This document shows, in pieces, positions 24,177-36,066 of a stretch of 64,000 nt of DNA. Position 1 is the stretch's first letter. Each line of letters starts with the position of its first letter. Source of the DNA: Streptomyces xiamenensis. GTDB lineage: Bacteria > Actinomycetota > Actinomycetes > Streptomycetales > Streptomycetaceae. The notes under the pieces are model-generated. The model was not told the origin of the DNA and ran no database searches. It was given only the letters and a program-made list of their open reading frames with translations. The translations under genes and the position numbers were made by a program. The stretch is taken from the NCBI RefSeq assembly GCF_000993785.3, contig NZ_CP009922.3, positions 372,001-436,000 of the forward strand. Direction: 5' to 3'.

Positions 24177-25289
24177 TCACAGAGCGAGGAGTTCCTTGGT
24201 CGTGATGGTAAGTAGCTCAGGACCGCCGTCCGCCGGGGAGCGAACGACGAGCGTGTCATCGATCCGGACTCCGCCCCGGCCCGGGAGGTGTACTCCCGGC
24301 TCGACGGTGACCGGCACACAAGGGCCCAGTCTACCCATGGCGGCCGGGGACAGCCGTGGGTCCTCCCCGATTTCCAGTCCCACCCCGTGCCCGGTGGCCG
24401 GTCCCAGCGCCGAACCGTGGCCCGCCGCCTCCAGCACCGTACGCGCCGCCCGGTCCACCGCGCGGTACTCGGTGCCCGGTTCCAGGGACTCCCGGGCCGC
24501 CCGCTGCGCGGAGAACACCAGGTCGTACAGCTCGATCTGCCAGTCGGCCGGGCTGGAGCCGATCACGAAGGTACGGCCGATCCGGCAGCGGTAGCCGCGG
24601 AACCTGGCCCCCAGGCACACCGACAGGAAATCGCCCTCCTCCACCCGCCGGTCGGTGGGCCGGTGCCCGGCCACCCCGGAGTGGGTGCCGGTGGCCACCG
24701 ACGTGGGGAAGGCCGGGCCGTCCGCGCCGTGGTCCACCAGCCGCCGCTCCAGCTCCAGCGCCAGGTGCCGCTCGGTGCGGCCCACCAGGATCGACTCCAG
24801 CAACTCCCCCAGCGCCCGGTCGGTGATCTCGGCGGCGATCCGCAGGGACGAGATCTCGTCCTCGTCCTTGACCAGCCGCTGGTCCTCCACGGCCCGGCCC
24901 AGATCGGTCAGCCGCACCCCGGGGGCGCCGGCGGCCAGCGCCCGGTGGCGGGAGACGGTCAGATGATGTTCCTCGACGGCCACGGCATCGGCACCGGCCT
25001 TCATCGCCATCGCGACGGCGGCGGTCGCCGGATCGCTCTCCCCGTGCAGCACCTCGGTGCGCATCCCCTCCGCGTCGGCGGGGCGTGGGTCGGCGATGGC
25101 GTCGGCCGCCTCCCAGTGGCTGAGCAGGACATCGTCCCCCAACCGGCCCACCAGCAGGACCGCGTCGGCGGGGGCGGCGCCGACCAGATAACGGACATTG
25201 GCGGGGCGGGAGACGACCAGGGCGGTGCTGCCGGCAGCCGAGCAGCGGGCCCGCAGCCGGGAGCGCCGGGCGGCATGTACCTCGGACAT
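24177..25289 (-). CDS. M24 (Xaa-Pro aminopeptidase-like) protein lacking canonical metal ligands
   Basis: The 370-residue product has the creatinase N-terminal domain (about 5-135) and a pita-bread M24 domain (145-355). Family landmarks are clear: FPTSVATGTHSGVAGHRPT, TGHGVGLEIGEDPRL and VTVEPGVHLPGRGG. However, the two Asp ligands of a normal dimetal site are replaced: the LDFG position reads VCLG (C225), and the GYxSDxTRT motif reads GYRCRIGRT (R236). H301 and E330 remain, and the last Glu of RIED is D344. It may be a non-catalytic M24-fold protein or use another mechanism. I recall the same substitutions in other Streptomyces, so this is probably not a local mutation. It lies between the P-loop gene and efp, where pepP/pepQ genes commonly sit. 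Confidence 0.85.
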   Translation of the reverse strand: MSEVHAARRSRLRARCSAAGSTALVVSRPANVRYLVGAAPADAVLLVGRLGDDVLLSHWEAADAIADPRPADAEGMRTEVLHGESDPATAAVAMAMKAGADAVAVEEHHLTVSRHRALAAGAPGVRLTDLGRAVEDQRLVKDEDEISSLRIAAEITDRALGELLESILVGRTERHLALELERRLVDHGADGPAFPTSVATGTHSGVAGHRPTDRRVEEGDFLSVCLGARFRGYRCRIGRTFVIGSSPADWQIELYDLVFSAQRAARESLEPGTEYRAVDRAARTVLEAAGHGSALGPATGHGVGLEIGEDPRLSPAAMGRLGPCVPVTVEPGVHLPGRGGVRIDDTLVVRSPADGGPELLTITTKELLAL

Positions 25290-25378
25290 GGACCGAGCCT
25301 ACGCAGCACAGCGCCGCCAGGCGCCTTCAACACGTCCTAACGTGGCGCCGGTGCGTCACGCGGCGCCGGGCGAGGCCC

Positions 25379-26071
25379 TCACCAGGCAGGCGGGCTGGAC
25401 AGGCTGCGGGCCACCGCCTCGTCCAGCATCCGGGCGGTGGTGGCCACGTCGTGCCGGGAGTTGTCGATGATCGGCAGCCCCGAGCCGTACCAGCCGGCCA
25501 TCCGGCCGTGGATGGTCGCGACCTCCTCGTCGGACAGCCGCCGGGTGCCGCTGCGGGCCGCGTTGCGTTCCAGCACGACATCCAGGCCCGGCAGCAGCAC
25601 GATGGGGATCAGCCCCGGGCCCACGTGCCGCTTCCAGCCGCCGAGGCCGACGGCGGGGCGGTCCGGGAAGACCGCGTCGTCCAGGATGCAGGAGATGCCG
25701 TTGGCCAGATAGTTGCGGGCGGCGAAGCCACAGGTGCGGCGGGCCAGCCGGTACTGGGCCTCGGAACGGTCGTCCCACCCGGCGCGCGGATCGGCGAACC
25801 CGGCGCGCACCCACTCACGCACATCGTCCAGGCTGATGCTGGCGGTGGGCACCGGGCGGCGGTCGGCCCAGTAGCGGGCGACGGTGGTCTTGCCCGCGCC
25901 GGCCGGACCGATCAGCAGTACGGCCACCCCGGTGTGCGAGACATCGGGGTGCAGGGGGGCGGTGGCGGGCGGCGGGGCGGGCACCGCGGTGCCCGCCGGC
26001 AGCTGGATCCCGCCACCCGTTCCGCCGTCGAACGGGGCGGGCGGCGGCAGGGGCATCCCGGGTTGATGCAT
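25379..26071 (-). CDS. P-loop NTPase, AAA/kinase-like, with Pro-rich N-terminus
   Basis: Function unknown. The 230-residue product opens with a Pro/Gly-rich segment (residues 1-45), then a P-loop LLIGPAGAGKTTVARYWAD (Walker A at 55-62) and a small kinase-like core with SISLDDVREWVRAGF and ISCILDDAVFPDRP. This resembles zeta-toxin/gluconate-kinase-type P-loop proteins rather than AAA machines. The ATG at 26071 has a GGAG upstream; the frame stays open further but that part looks non-coding. It lies between aroB and the M24 gene, on the same strand. A phosphotransferase role is inferred from the fold only. Confidence 0.75.
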   Translation of the reverse strand: MHQPGMPLPPPAPFDGGTGGGIQLPAGTAVPAPPPATAPLHPDVSHTGVAVLLIGPAGAGKTTVARYWADRRPVPTASISLDDVREWVRAGFADPRAGWDDRSEAQYRLARRTCGFAARNYLANGISCILDDAVFPDRPAVGLGGWKRHVGPGLIPIVLLPGLDVVLERNAARSGTRRLSDEEVATIHGRMAGWYGSGLPIIDNSRHDVATTARMLDEAVARSLSSPPAW

Positions 26072-26296
26072 CCGGCTTCCACTCCGATGTCTGAGGGCAC
26101 GGCAGTCAGTTCCGCGCGGCTTTGCCGGTCGGTGACACACCGTACCCGGCCAGGGTGACGCCCGGGGAACGCGTGATGGGGCCGTGGAGTGCCGGGAGGT
26201 ACCGGACCCGGCGCCGGTACGCGGGGGACGGTCCGGGTCTGTCCCGGTTTCCGGGGCGGCGGATGTGGCGGGTACCACAGCCGCCGCCCCGGGTGG

Positions 26297-29093
<2,797 letters not shown>

Positions 29094-29206
29094 CGGTGCT
29101 CCTTCGGTGCTCGACCCCTGCTGAACTGCTGCCCCGATCCTCCCACGCCCGGCAGCACGGGCCGCCGCCCCGTCCAGTACGTGGGCCGGAGCGGGCCGGG
29201 GTGGGG

Positions 29207-30049
29207 TCAGTTCCCTCGCGAGGAGAGCGCGGCCTCGCCGGCCGCGCGCATCTCCTCGATCGGGGCCGGGGCCACACCGGTCATCGCCTCGACCTGGAGG
29301 ACCGCCTGATGCACCAGCAGGTCGAGCCCGCCCAGCAGCCGCCCGCCGCGGGCCGACCAGGCGGCGGCCAGGGCGGTGGGCCAGGGTTCGTACAGCACGT
29401 CGAAGAGGATGCCGGGCGCGGCCGGCACCGCGGCGGCGAGCGCGTCCGTGGCCCCGGCCGGGGTGGTGGCGATCACCAGCGGGGCGTCGAGCGCCCGCGC
29501 GGCGTCCGCCCAGGCGGCGGTGGTGACGGGGACACCCAGGCGCTCACCCCAGCCGCGCATCTCGGCGGCACGCTCGGGGCCGCGTACATAGGCCGTGACC
29601 TCACCGTCGCACAGCTGCGCCAGTGCGGCCAGAGCCGAGGAGGCGGTGGCCCCGGCGCCGAGCACGGCGGCCCGGGGCACCCGGGTGACGCCCTGTTCGC
29701 GCAGCGCGGCGACCAGCCCCGGCACATCGGTGTTCTCACCCCGCCGGTGCCCGTCGGGGCCGAGGATGACCGTGTTGACCGCCTCCACGGCGGCGGCGGT
29801 CTCCCCGATCCCGTCCAGCAGCGGGATGACGGCTCGCTTGAGCGGCATGGTCAGCGAGAGCCCGGCCCACTCCGGGCCGAGGCCGTCGAGGAAGGCGGGC
29901 AGGCCGTCCTCGGTCAGCTCGAAGCGGTCGTAGCTCCAGCCGGGCAGGCCGAGCGCCGCGTAGGCGGCGCGGTGCAGTGCCGGGGAGAGCGAGTGGGCGA
30001 TGGGCGAGCCGAGTACGGCGGCCCTGCGGTGGTGCGGTGCGGTGGTCAT
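29207..30049 (-). CDS. aroE: Shikimate dehydrogenase
   Basis: Reduces 3-dehydroshikimate to shikimate with NADPH. The 280-residue product shows the substrate-binding [18 protein letters not shown] (near residue 13), the catalytic Lys in [27 protein letters not shown], and the nucleotide-binding [18 protein letters not shown]. Its ATG overlaps the mltG stop by one base (TGATG), so the two are translated together, an arrangement shared with many actinobacteria. Confidence 0.93.
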   Translation of the reverse strand: MTTAPHHRRAAVLGSPIAHSLSPALHRAAYAALGLPGWSYDRFELTEDGLPAFLDGLGPEWAGLSLTMPLKRAVIPLLDGIGETAAAVEAVNTVILGPDGHRRGENTDVPGLVAALREQGVTRVPRAAVLGAGATASSALAALAQLCDGEVTAYVRGPERAAEMRGWGERLGVPVTTAAWADAARALDAPLVIATTPAGATDALAAAVPAAPGILFDVLYEPWPTALAAAWSARGGRLLGGLDLLVHQAVLQVEAMTGVAPAPIEEMRAAGEAALSSRGN

Positions 30050-31800
30050 CAGTCGTTGTTCTCGCGGTTCCTGGCCTGTTCCGCGTTGAAGTCCTTGACG
30101 TGTTCCTCGTGTTTGTCGAAGTCCGTCTCGAAGCGGGTGTCCCCGGGCTTGACCGTGACGAAGTACAGCCAGGTGCCCTCCGTCGGGTTGGAGGCCGCTT
30201 CGAACGCCTGGTGCCCCGGGTTGTTGATGGGACCGGGCGGCAGGCCCTTCACCTGGTACGTGTTGTACGGCGATTCCATCTTGACGTCCTCGAAGGAGAC
30301 GTCCAGGGACGGGTCGTCACGCACATAGTTGATGGTGGAGTCGAATTCCAGTTTCTGGTCGATCTCCAGCCGGTTGTAGATGACCCGGGAGACCTTGCCG
30401 AACTCCTCGGGCAGCTGCGCCTCCGCCTGCACCAGGGAGGCGATGATGATGACCTCGCGCGGGGTGAATCCGAGGGCCTCGGCCTGCCCCTCCAGGTCGA
30501 TCTCCTCGAACTCCGCCTCCGCCCGGTCCACCATCTCGCTCAGCAGGGACTCCGGGGTGGTGCTGTCCCCCACGTCGTAGCGGGCGGGGAAGAGGAAACC
30601 CTCGACATCGTCCTCGGCCCAGTCGGGGAGACCGAGGTCGCCGTTCTCCGCCGCCTCCTCGGTGCTGCCCTCCTCCAGGTCGAGCTTGAGGTCGATGGCG
30701 GTGTAGATCTGGGAGGCCCGCATGCCCTCGGCGATGATGAGGGTGTTGAGCTGCGCCGGGTCGGTGAGCAGGGCCACGGCGGCGTCCGCCGACATCTCCT
30801 GGCGCAGGGTGTAGACACCGGCCTGGATCGGGGCGACCCCGTCCTTGGTCGCGGCGGAGACGAAGGCGTCGTGACTCTTGACGACGCCGGCCTCCTTCAG
30901 CAGGTTGCCCATCTGGGAGACCGAGGCGCCCGAGGGAATGGTCACCTGGACCTCGCCGGTGCCCTCCCCCGCGAAGTCGGGAGCCGGGCCGAAGCGGCTC
31001 TGGTAGAAGTCGTAACCGAAGTACACCGCGCCGCCCAGGCCGCCGACGAGCACCACGGCGACCACCAGGCAGGCGGCGCCGTTGCGCCCCTTGTCCTTGG
31101 CCTTCTTCTTGCTCTTGCCGCCGCGCCGCTCCCGCCCGCGCGGCTCGTCCTCGTCGGCCCAGTCGACGTCGTCGTCAGCGCGGGAGAAGAAGTCGGCCTC
31201 GCCCTGGTCGGGGCCCGGATCCCAGCCGGTGTCCGGGTCGGGTCCCGGGGCGCCGGCCGGTTCCGGCTCGGGGCGGCGCTGCCGGGTCGCGGGCTCCGGC
31301 TGCTGCGGCTTCTGGTACGGCTGCGGCTGCTGGTGGGGTTGCTGCTGCTGGTACGCGTCAGCGGCCGGGTATCCCTGCTGCTGAGCGCCGTACGGGTCCT
31401 GGTAGCCGCCGGTGTCGTAACCGCCGCCCTGCTGCTGGGCGTAGGGATCGCCGTAGTACTGGCCCTGGTTGTCCCACCCCTGGTTCTGGCCGGGCTGCTG
31501 GTAGTAGTCCTGTTGCCCCTGCTGCTGGTGAAACTGCTGTTGCTGAGGGTAAGGTTGCTGCTGCTGTGGGTACTGCTGCTGGTACGGGTCGTTCTGCTGC
31601 TGGCCGTAGCCCTGCTGCTGCCCGTACGCCTGCTGTTCCGGGTACTGCTGCTGGCCGTACTGGTCCCAGGATCCATAAGGGTCGCCCTGGCCCTGGGGGG
31701 CGCCCTGGGCGCCCTGCCCCTCGGCCCAGCCCTGGTCTCCGTAGAGCGGGTCTTCGGGCTGCCACCCTTGGGCGCCGGGCCCCCGGCCATACTCAGTCAT
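30049..31800 (-). CDS. mltG: Endolytic murein transglycosylase MltG with long Gln/Tyr-rich cytoplasmic domain
   Basis: Cleaves nascent glycan strands and so helps set peptidoglycan chain length. The 583-residue product has three parts: a low-complexity cytoplasmic region (1-235) rich in Gln, Tyr, Gly and Pro (repeated YGQQQ and QQQQPYP units) ending in an acidic and then Lys-rich stretch; one transmembrane segment at about 241-263; and the extracellular YceG domain with a LysM-like part and the catalytic region SLVQAEAQLPEEFGKVSRV (catalytic Glu about E460) followed by IYNRL. The ATG at 31800 is the first sensible start. It lies between ruvX and aroE. Disordered cytoplasmic extensions occur in other Streptomyces MltG proteins. 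Confidence 0.93.
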   Translation of the reverse strand: MTEYGRGPGAQGWQPEDPLYGDQGWAEGQGAQGAPQGQGDPYGSWDQYGQQQYPEQQAYGQQQGYGQQQNDPYQQQYPQQQQPYPQQQQFHQQQGQQDYYQQPGQNQGWDNQGQYYGDPYAQQQGGGYDTGGYQDPYGAQQQGYPAADAYQQQQPHQQPQPYQKPQQPEPATRQRRPEPEPAGAPGPDPDTGWDPGPDQGEADFFSRADDDVDWADEDEPRGRERRGGKSKKKAKDKGRNGAACLVVAVVLVGGLGGAVYFGYDFYQSRFGPAPDFAGEGTGEVQVTIPSGASVSQMGNLLKEAGVVKSHDAFVSAATKDGVAPIQAGVYTLRQEMSADAAVALLTDPAQLNTLIIAEGMRASQIYTAIDLKLDLEEGSTEEAAENGDLGLPDWAEDDVEGFLFPARYDVGDSTTPESLLSEMVDRAEAEFEEIDLEGQAEALGFTPREVIIIASLVQAEAQLPEEFGKVSRVIYNRLEIDQKLEFDSTINYVRDDPSLDVSFEDVKMESPYNTYQVKGLPPGPINNPGHQAFEAASNPTEGTWLYFVTVKPGDTRFETDFDKHEEHVKDFNAEQARNRENND

Positions 31801-31922
31801 CGATCCCCTTGTGACGCAGGCGGCAGCCATTCGTCCGCGGGGGTGAGATCCCCGGTAATCCCGCCGCGGCGGGACCTGGTGGAACGACATGCCATGTCGC
31901 GCGGAACGTTACCGTATCGCGA

Positions 31923-32386
31923 TCAGACAACCACTTCGACGCACTGCCCGGGCGGGCTGCCCGACACCCTCTCCGTCTCCAGCGCGCTCTGCAGAATCAC
32001 CACGGCCGCCGCCTGATCGATGCGCGAGCGGCCCTTCTTGGCGTTCACCCCGGAGGCCCGCATGGACTGGGCGGCGGTGACCGTGCTCATCCGCTCGTCC
32101 ACCAGCCGCACCGGCACCGGCGCGATCCGCCGGGCCGTCTCCTGCGCGAAGGCCCGCACCCGGGCCGCCGCCGGTCCCTCGCCCCGGCGAGGGACCGGGG
32201 CAGGCCCATGACGACCTCCAGCGGCTCGTACTCCGCCACCAGTTGTTCCAGCCGCCGCTGAGCGGCGGGCACATCGCGCCCCGGGACGGTCTCCACGGGG
32301 GTCGCCAGCAGCCCGTCGGGGTCGCTGCTCGCGACCCCGATCCGGGCCTCGCCGACGTCGATGGCGAGTCGTCTGCCGCGTCTCAT
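31923..32386 (-). pseudogene. ruvX: Holliday-junction resolvase-like nuclease RuvX (YqgF), frame broken by one -1 frameshift
   Basis: YqgF-family RNase H-fold nuclease linked to rRNA maturation or recombination. The start from the ATG at 32386 reads [19 protein letters not shown] (first catalytic Asp) to [11 protein letters not shown], then the frame is lost near 32184. Homology resumes in another frame as [18 protein letters not shown], with [16 protein letters not shown] and [16 protein letters not shown] carrying the later active-site residues. The local sequence has a run of four C (plus strand 32182-32185) where five would restore the frame; with one added base the gene is 155 codons, a normal length. 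It sits 3 nt after alaS. All conserved motifs survive, so a consensus error is likelier than a dead gene. Confidence 0.88.
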
Positions 32387-32389
32387 CCC

Positions 32390-35056
32390 TCAGACGCTCT
32401 CGGCGACCAGACGCTCGACCGCGGCCAGCGCGTCGTCGATGGCGGCCGGGTTCTGGCCACCTCCCTGGGCCACGTCGGGCTTGCCGCCCCCGCCACCGCC
32501 CAGTGCCTTGGCGGCGGTACGCACCAGGTCGCCGGCCTTCAGACCGCGCTCGCGGGCGGCCTCGTTGGTGGCGATGACGGTCAGCGGACGGTCCTTGACC
32601 ACGGTGAACAGCGCCACCACGGCGGGACGGTCGCCCGGGATCCGGCCGCGGACGTCCAGCACCAGCTTGCGCAGGTCGTCCGCGCCCGTGCCGTCCGGCA
32701 CCCGGCCGGCGGCCAGCGCCACGCCGTGGATGTCGCGGGCCCCGGAGGCGAGCCCAGCGGCGGCCTGGAGGACCTTCTCGGCGCGGAACCGCTCGATCTC
32801 CTTCTCGGCCTCCCGCAGCCGTCCCAGCATCCCGGAGACGCGCTCGGGGAGCTCCTCGGGGCGGCCCTTGACCAGTTCGGTCAGCTGGGCGACCACGGTG
32901 TGCTCCCTGGCCAGGAACCGGTAGGCGTCGGTGCCCACCAGGGCCTCCACCCGGCGTACGCCGGAGCCGATCGAGGACTCGCCCAGCAGCTTCACCAGGC
33001 CCAGCTGGGCGGTGTTGTGCACGTGGGTGCCGCCGCACAGCTCCTTGGAGAAGTCGCCGATGGTCACCACCCGCACCCGGTCGCCGTACTTCTCGCCGAA
33101 CTCGGCGATGGCGCCCTGCTTCTTGGCGTCGGCCATCGACATCACCTCGGCGGTGACGTCCAGGTCGCGGGCCAGCACCTCGTTGATCTTCTGCTCCACG
33201 TCCTGGAGCACGGAGCCGGGCACCGCGGCCGGGGAGCCGAAGTCGAACCGGAAGCGCCCGGGGGCGTTCTCCGAGCCGGCCTGGGCGGCGGTGGGGCCCA
33301 GGGCGTCGCGCAGCGCCTGGTGCGTGAGGTGGGTGGCGCTGTGGGCGCGGGCGATGGAGCGGCGCCGGGTGACGTCGATGCGGCAGTCGGCGGCCGCGCC
33401 CAGGGTCACCTCGCCGACCTGGACCACGCCCTTGTGCACGATGACTCCGGGAACCGGCCGCTGGACGTCGCGGACCTCGACCACGGCGCCGGAGGAGAAG
33501 GTGATCCGGCCGGTGTCGGCGAGCTGGCCGCCGCCCTCGGCGTAGAACGGGGTGCGGTCCAGCACGACCTCGACCTCGTCGCCCTCCTGGGCGGCGGGGG
33601 CGCTCACACCGTCGACCAGGAGTCCGACCACGGTGGCCTCGCCCGAGGTGTCCTGGTAGCCGATGAACTCGGTGGCGCCGGAGGAGTCGGCGACCTCGCG
33701 GTAGGCGGAGAGGTCGGCGTGGCCTTGCTTCTTGGCGCGGGCATCCGCCTTGGCACGCTCGCGCTGCTCCTTCATCAGCCGCCGGAAGCCCGTCTCGTCC
33801 ACGGACAGGCCCTGTTCGGCGGCCATCTCCAGGGTGAGGTCGATAGGGAAGCCCCAGGTGTCGTGGAGCAGGAACGCCTTGTCGCCGGCGAGGACGCTGG
33901 AGCCGGCGGCCTTGGTGTCGGTGACGGCGGTGTCGAGGATGTTGGTGCCGGCCTTCAGGGTCTTCAGGAAGGCGGCCTCCTCGGCGAGCGCGACGGTCTC
34001 GATGCGCTTGCGGTCGGTCAGCAGCTCCGGGTACTGCTGGCCCATGCTCGTGAGGACCACGTCGACCAGTTCGCCGACGACCGCGCCCTCGGCGCCCAGC
34101 AGCCGCATGTTGCGCACGGCGCGGCGCATGATGCGGCGCAGCACGTAGCCGCGGCCCTCGTTGCCGGGGGTGACGCCGTCGCCGATGAGCATCACGGAGG
34201 TGCGCATGTGGTCGGCGACCACGCGCAGCGCGACGTCGGAGTGGTCGGCGGCGCCGTAGCGCACCCCGGTCAGCTCGCTCGCCTTGTCCATGACGACCCG
34301 CAGGGTGTCCGTCTCGTACATGTTGTGGACGTCCTGGAGGATCATCGCCAGGCGTTCCAGGCCGAGCCCGGTGTCGATGTTCTGGGCGGGCAGGTCCCCG
34401 AGGATCGGGTAGTCCTTGCCCTCGCCGGGGCCGCGCTCGTACTGCATGAAGACCAGGTTCCAGATCTCCACGTAGCGCTCGTCGTTGACGGCCGGGCCGC
34501 CCTCGGGGCCGAACTCGGGGCCGCGGTCGTAGTTGATCTCGGAGCAGGGTCCGCACGGGCCGGGGACGCCCATGTCCCAGTAGTTGGTCTCCTTGCCCAG
34601 GCGCTGCACGCGCTCGGCGGGCACGCCGACGACGTCGCGCCAGATCCGCTCGGCCTCGTCGTCGCCCTCGTAGACGGTGATCCACAGCTTCTCGGGGTCC
34701 AGGCCGTAGCCGCCGGACTCCTGGGAACTGGTGAGCAGTTCCCAGCCGAGGGTGATGGCACCTTCCTTGAAGTAGTCGCCGAAGGAGAAGTTGCCGCACA
34801 TCTGGAAGAACGTCCCGTGCCGGGTGGTCTTGCCGACCTCTTCGATGTCCGGGGTGCGTACGCACTTCTGCACGCTGACGGCGCGCGGGTAGGGCGGGGT
34901 GATCTCACCCAGGAAGTACGGCTTGAAGGGCACCATGCCCGCGGGGACCAGCAGCAGCGTGGGGTCGTCCGCGATCAGCGACGCCGAGGGCACCACGGTG
35001 TGCCCGCGCTTCTCGAAGAAGCTCAGCCAGCGGCGGCGGATTTCAGCCGACTCCAT
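32390..35056 (-). CDS. alaS: Alanyl-tRNA synthetase
   Basis: Charges tRNA-Ala and edits mischarged serine and glycine. The 888-residue product has the class II catalytic core ([20 protein letters not shown]; motif 2 region [18 protein letters not shown]), the editing domain with zinc-site [16 protein letters not shown] and [13 protein letters not shown], and a C-terminal domain ending in the Gly-rich [16 protein letters not shown]. The ATG overlaps the preceding DUF6167 stop by one base. It is followed closely by ruvX; alaS-ruvX-mltG-aroE is a common order in Gram-positive bacteria. Confidence 0.97.
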   Translation of the reverse strand: MESAEIRRRWLSFFEKRGHTVVPSASLIADDPTLLLVPAGMVPFKPYFLGEITPPYPRAVSVQKCVRTPDIEEVGKTTRHGTFFQMCGNFSFGDYFKEGAITLGWELLTSSQESGGYGLDPEKLWITVYEGDDEAERIWRDVVGVPAERVQRLGKETNYWDMGVPGPCGPCSEINYDRGPEFGPEGGPAVNDERYVEIWNLVFMQYERGPGEGKDYPILGDLPAQNIDTGLGLERLAMILQDVHNMYETDTLRVVMDKASELTGVRYGAADHSDVALRVVADHMRTSVMLIGDGVTPGNEGRGYVLRRIMRRAVRNMRLLGAEGAVVGELVDVVLTSMGQQYPELLTDRKRIETVALAEEAAFLKTLKAGTNILDTAVTDTKAAGSSVLAGDKAFLLHDTWGFPIDLTLEMAAEQGLSVDETGFRRLMKEQRERAKADARAKKQGHADLSAYREVADSSGATEFIGYQDTSGEATVVGLLVDGVSAPAAQEGDEVEVVLDRTPFYAEGGGQLADTGRITFSSGAVVEVRDVQRPVPGVIVHKGVVQVGEVTLGAAADCRIDVTRRRSIARAHSATHLTHQALRDALGPTAAQAGSENAPGRFRFDFGSPAAVPGSVLQDVEQKINEVLARDLDVTAEVMSMADAKKQGAIAEFGEKYGDRVRVVTIGDFSKELCGGTHVHNTAQLGLVKLLGESSIGSGVRRVEALVGTDAYRFLAREHTVVAQLTELVKGRPEELPERVSGMLGRLREAEKEIERFRAEKVLQAAAGLASGARDIHGVALAAGRVPDGTGADDLRKLVLDVRGRIPGDRPAVVALFTVVKDRPLTVIATNEAARERGLKAGDLVRTAAKALGGGGGGKPDVAQGGGQNPAAIDDALAAVERLVAESV

Positions 35057-35412
35057 CAGTGGGTCCTCTTTTCGGGTCGGTGCGGGCCGGGGATCACGGC
35101 CCGGGCTTCGGCCGGGCGCGGCACGGCCCGGAGGGTGGTGGTCGGGTTCGGGTGCTCGGCGGCGGCTCCGTCGGGGCCGTCGGGGTCGGCGGTGAGCCCG
35201 AGGGCCTCGGTGAGTTCGTGCTCGCGCTGTGCCATGCCGGAGCGTACGTCGAGGGCGAAGTCACGCACCCGGTGCCCGGCGGCGGCCGCCTGGTCGGCGG
35301 CCCTGACGGCGAGGCTCTCGGGGGCGAGCGTGCGCAGCTTGCGCTGGATCCTGGTGGTGGCCCACACGCCGGCGGCGGCGCCGGTGGTGAACCAGAAGGC
35401 GCGGCGGAACAT
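35056..35412 (-). CDS. DUF6167-type small protein
   Basis: Uncharacterised 118-residue actinobacterial protein. It begins [20 protein letters not shown], a short hydrophobic segment suggesting membrane association, followed by a helical region ([31 protein letters not shown]) and a disordered tail. The stop overlaps the alaS ATG (TGATG) and the gene starts 11 nt after the DUF948 gene, so all three are one transcription unit. The function is unknown; conservation beside alaS is from my memory of other Streptomyces genomes. Confidence 0.8.
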   Translation of the reverse strand: MFRRAFWFTTGAAAGVWATTRIQRKLRTLAPESLAVRAADQAAAAGHRVRDFALDVRSGMAQREHELTEALGLTADPDGPDGAAAEHPNPTTTLRAVPRPAEARAVIPGPHRPEKRTH

Positions 35413-35423
35413 GATGGGGCTCC

Positions 35424-35858
35424 TCAGTCCTTCCCGCCGCGGCGGGACCAGGGGCGCTGGCCCGGCAGCCGGCGGCCGGTGACGGTGCGTCGGGGGGCGC
35501 GCTCGGAGCCCGCGGGGCGCCGGGTGAGCGCCCTGCGCACGCCGTAGCCGAAGGCCGCGACCTTCACGAGCGGGCCGCCGAAGGTGGTGGCCACGGTGGC
35601 GGAGAGCGCGGAGGCGTTGGAGGTGACCTCCTGGACGTCGGTGGTGATGGTCTCCACCTTCTCCAGCTGGGTCTGGGCGGTGCGTACGGTCGCCGACGCC
35701 TCGCCGAGCAGCGGAACGGCCTGTTCGGTCACCGCCGTCACCAGGCGGGTGGCCGCCTTGAGCGTCTGGGCCAGCCTCACCAGCACCACGGCCAGGAAGG
35801 AGACCAGGATCGCCCAGAAGACAGCCACCAGCAGGCCGGCCACTTCTCCACCGGTCAC
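35424..35858 (-). CDS. DUF948-family membrane protein
   Basis: The 144-residue product has one N-terminal transmembrane segment (VAGLLVAVFWAILVSFLAVV), then an amphipathic coiled-coil-like helix (RLAQTLKAATRLVTAVTEQA, and VRTAQTQLEKVETITTDVQE) and a basic tail. DUF948 proteins in firmicutes are general-stress or envelope-associated; no biochemical role is established. The GTG at 35858 follows GAGGGAAG by 8 nt and gives VTGGEVAGLLVAV. It is the first gene of the operon running through alaS toward nusB and is divergent from the STAND ATPase gene. Confidence 0.82.
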   Translation of the reverse strand: MTGGEVAGLLVAVFWAILVSFLAVVLVRLAQTLKAATRLVTAVTEQAVPLLGEASATVRTAQTQLEKVETITTDVQEVTSNASALSATVATTFGGPLVKVAAFGYGVRRALTRRPAGSERAPRRTVTGRRLPGQRPWSRRGGKD

Positions 35859-36027
35859 GTGCACCGCTTCCCTCGGGTTTCTCCGACAGTTGGGGCCGCG
35901 CGCCGCTGACCATGACAGACGGCCGGGCGGCTGCCGCGGCGTCCCGACCTTATCGCGCCCGCGGGGCGCCCCTGTACCGCATATCCGCGCGTGCTGCCAA
36001 GAGCGGGGCGAAGATAAACGTTCAGGT

Positions 36028-36057
36028 TTGTACGTTCTGCTTACCTCCGAGTACGCT
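36028..36057 (+). promoter_or_regulatory. Promoter of the STAND ATPase gene
   Basis: TTGTAC (-35) and TACGCT (-10) with an 18-nt spacer. The -10 ends 9 nt before the ATG at 36067, so transcription would begin at or just before the start codon. No Shine-Dalgarno is visible there, pointing to a leaderless or nearly leaderless message. Confidence 0.55.
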
Positions 36058-36066
36058 GCGTTTCCC

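Noticed and set aside
32243..35482. Long open frame on the plus strand opposite alaS and its neighbour
   Set aside because: Shadow of alaS; low-complexity translation and no ribosome site or homology.
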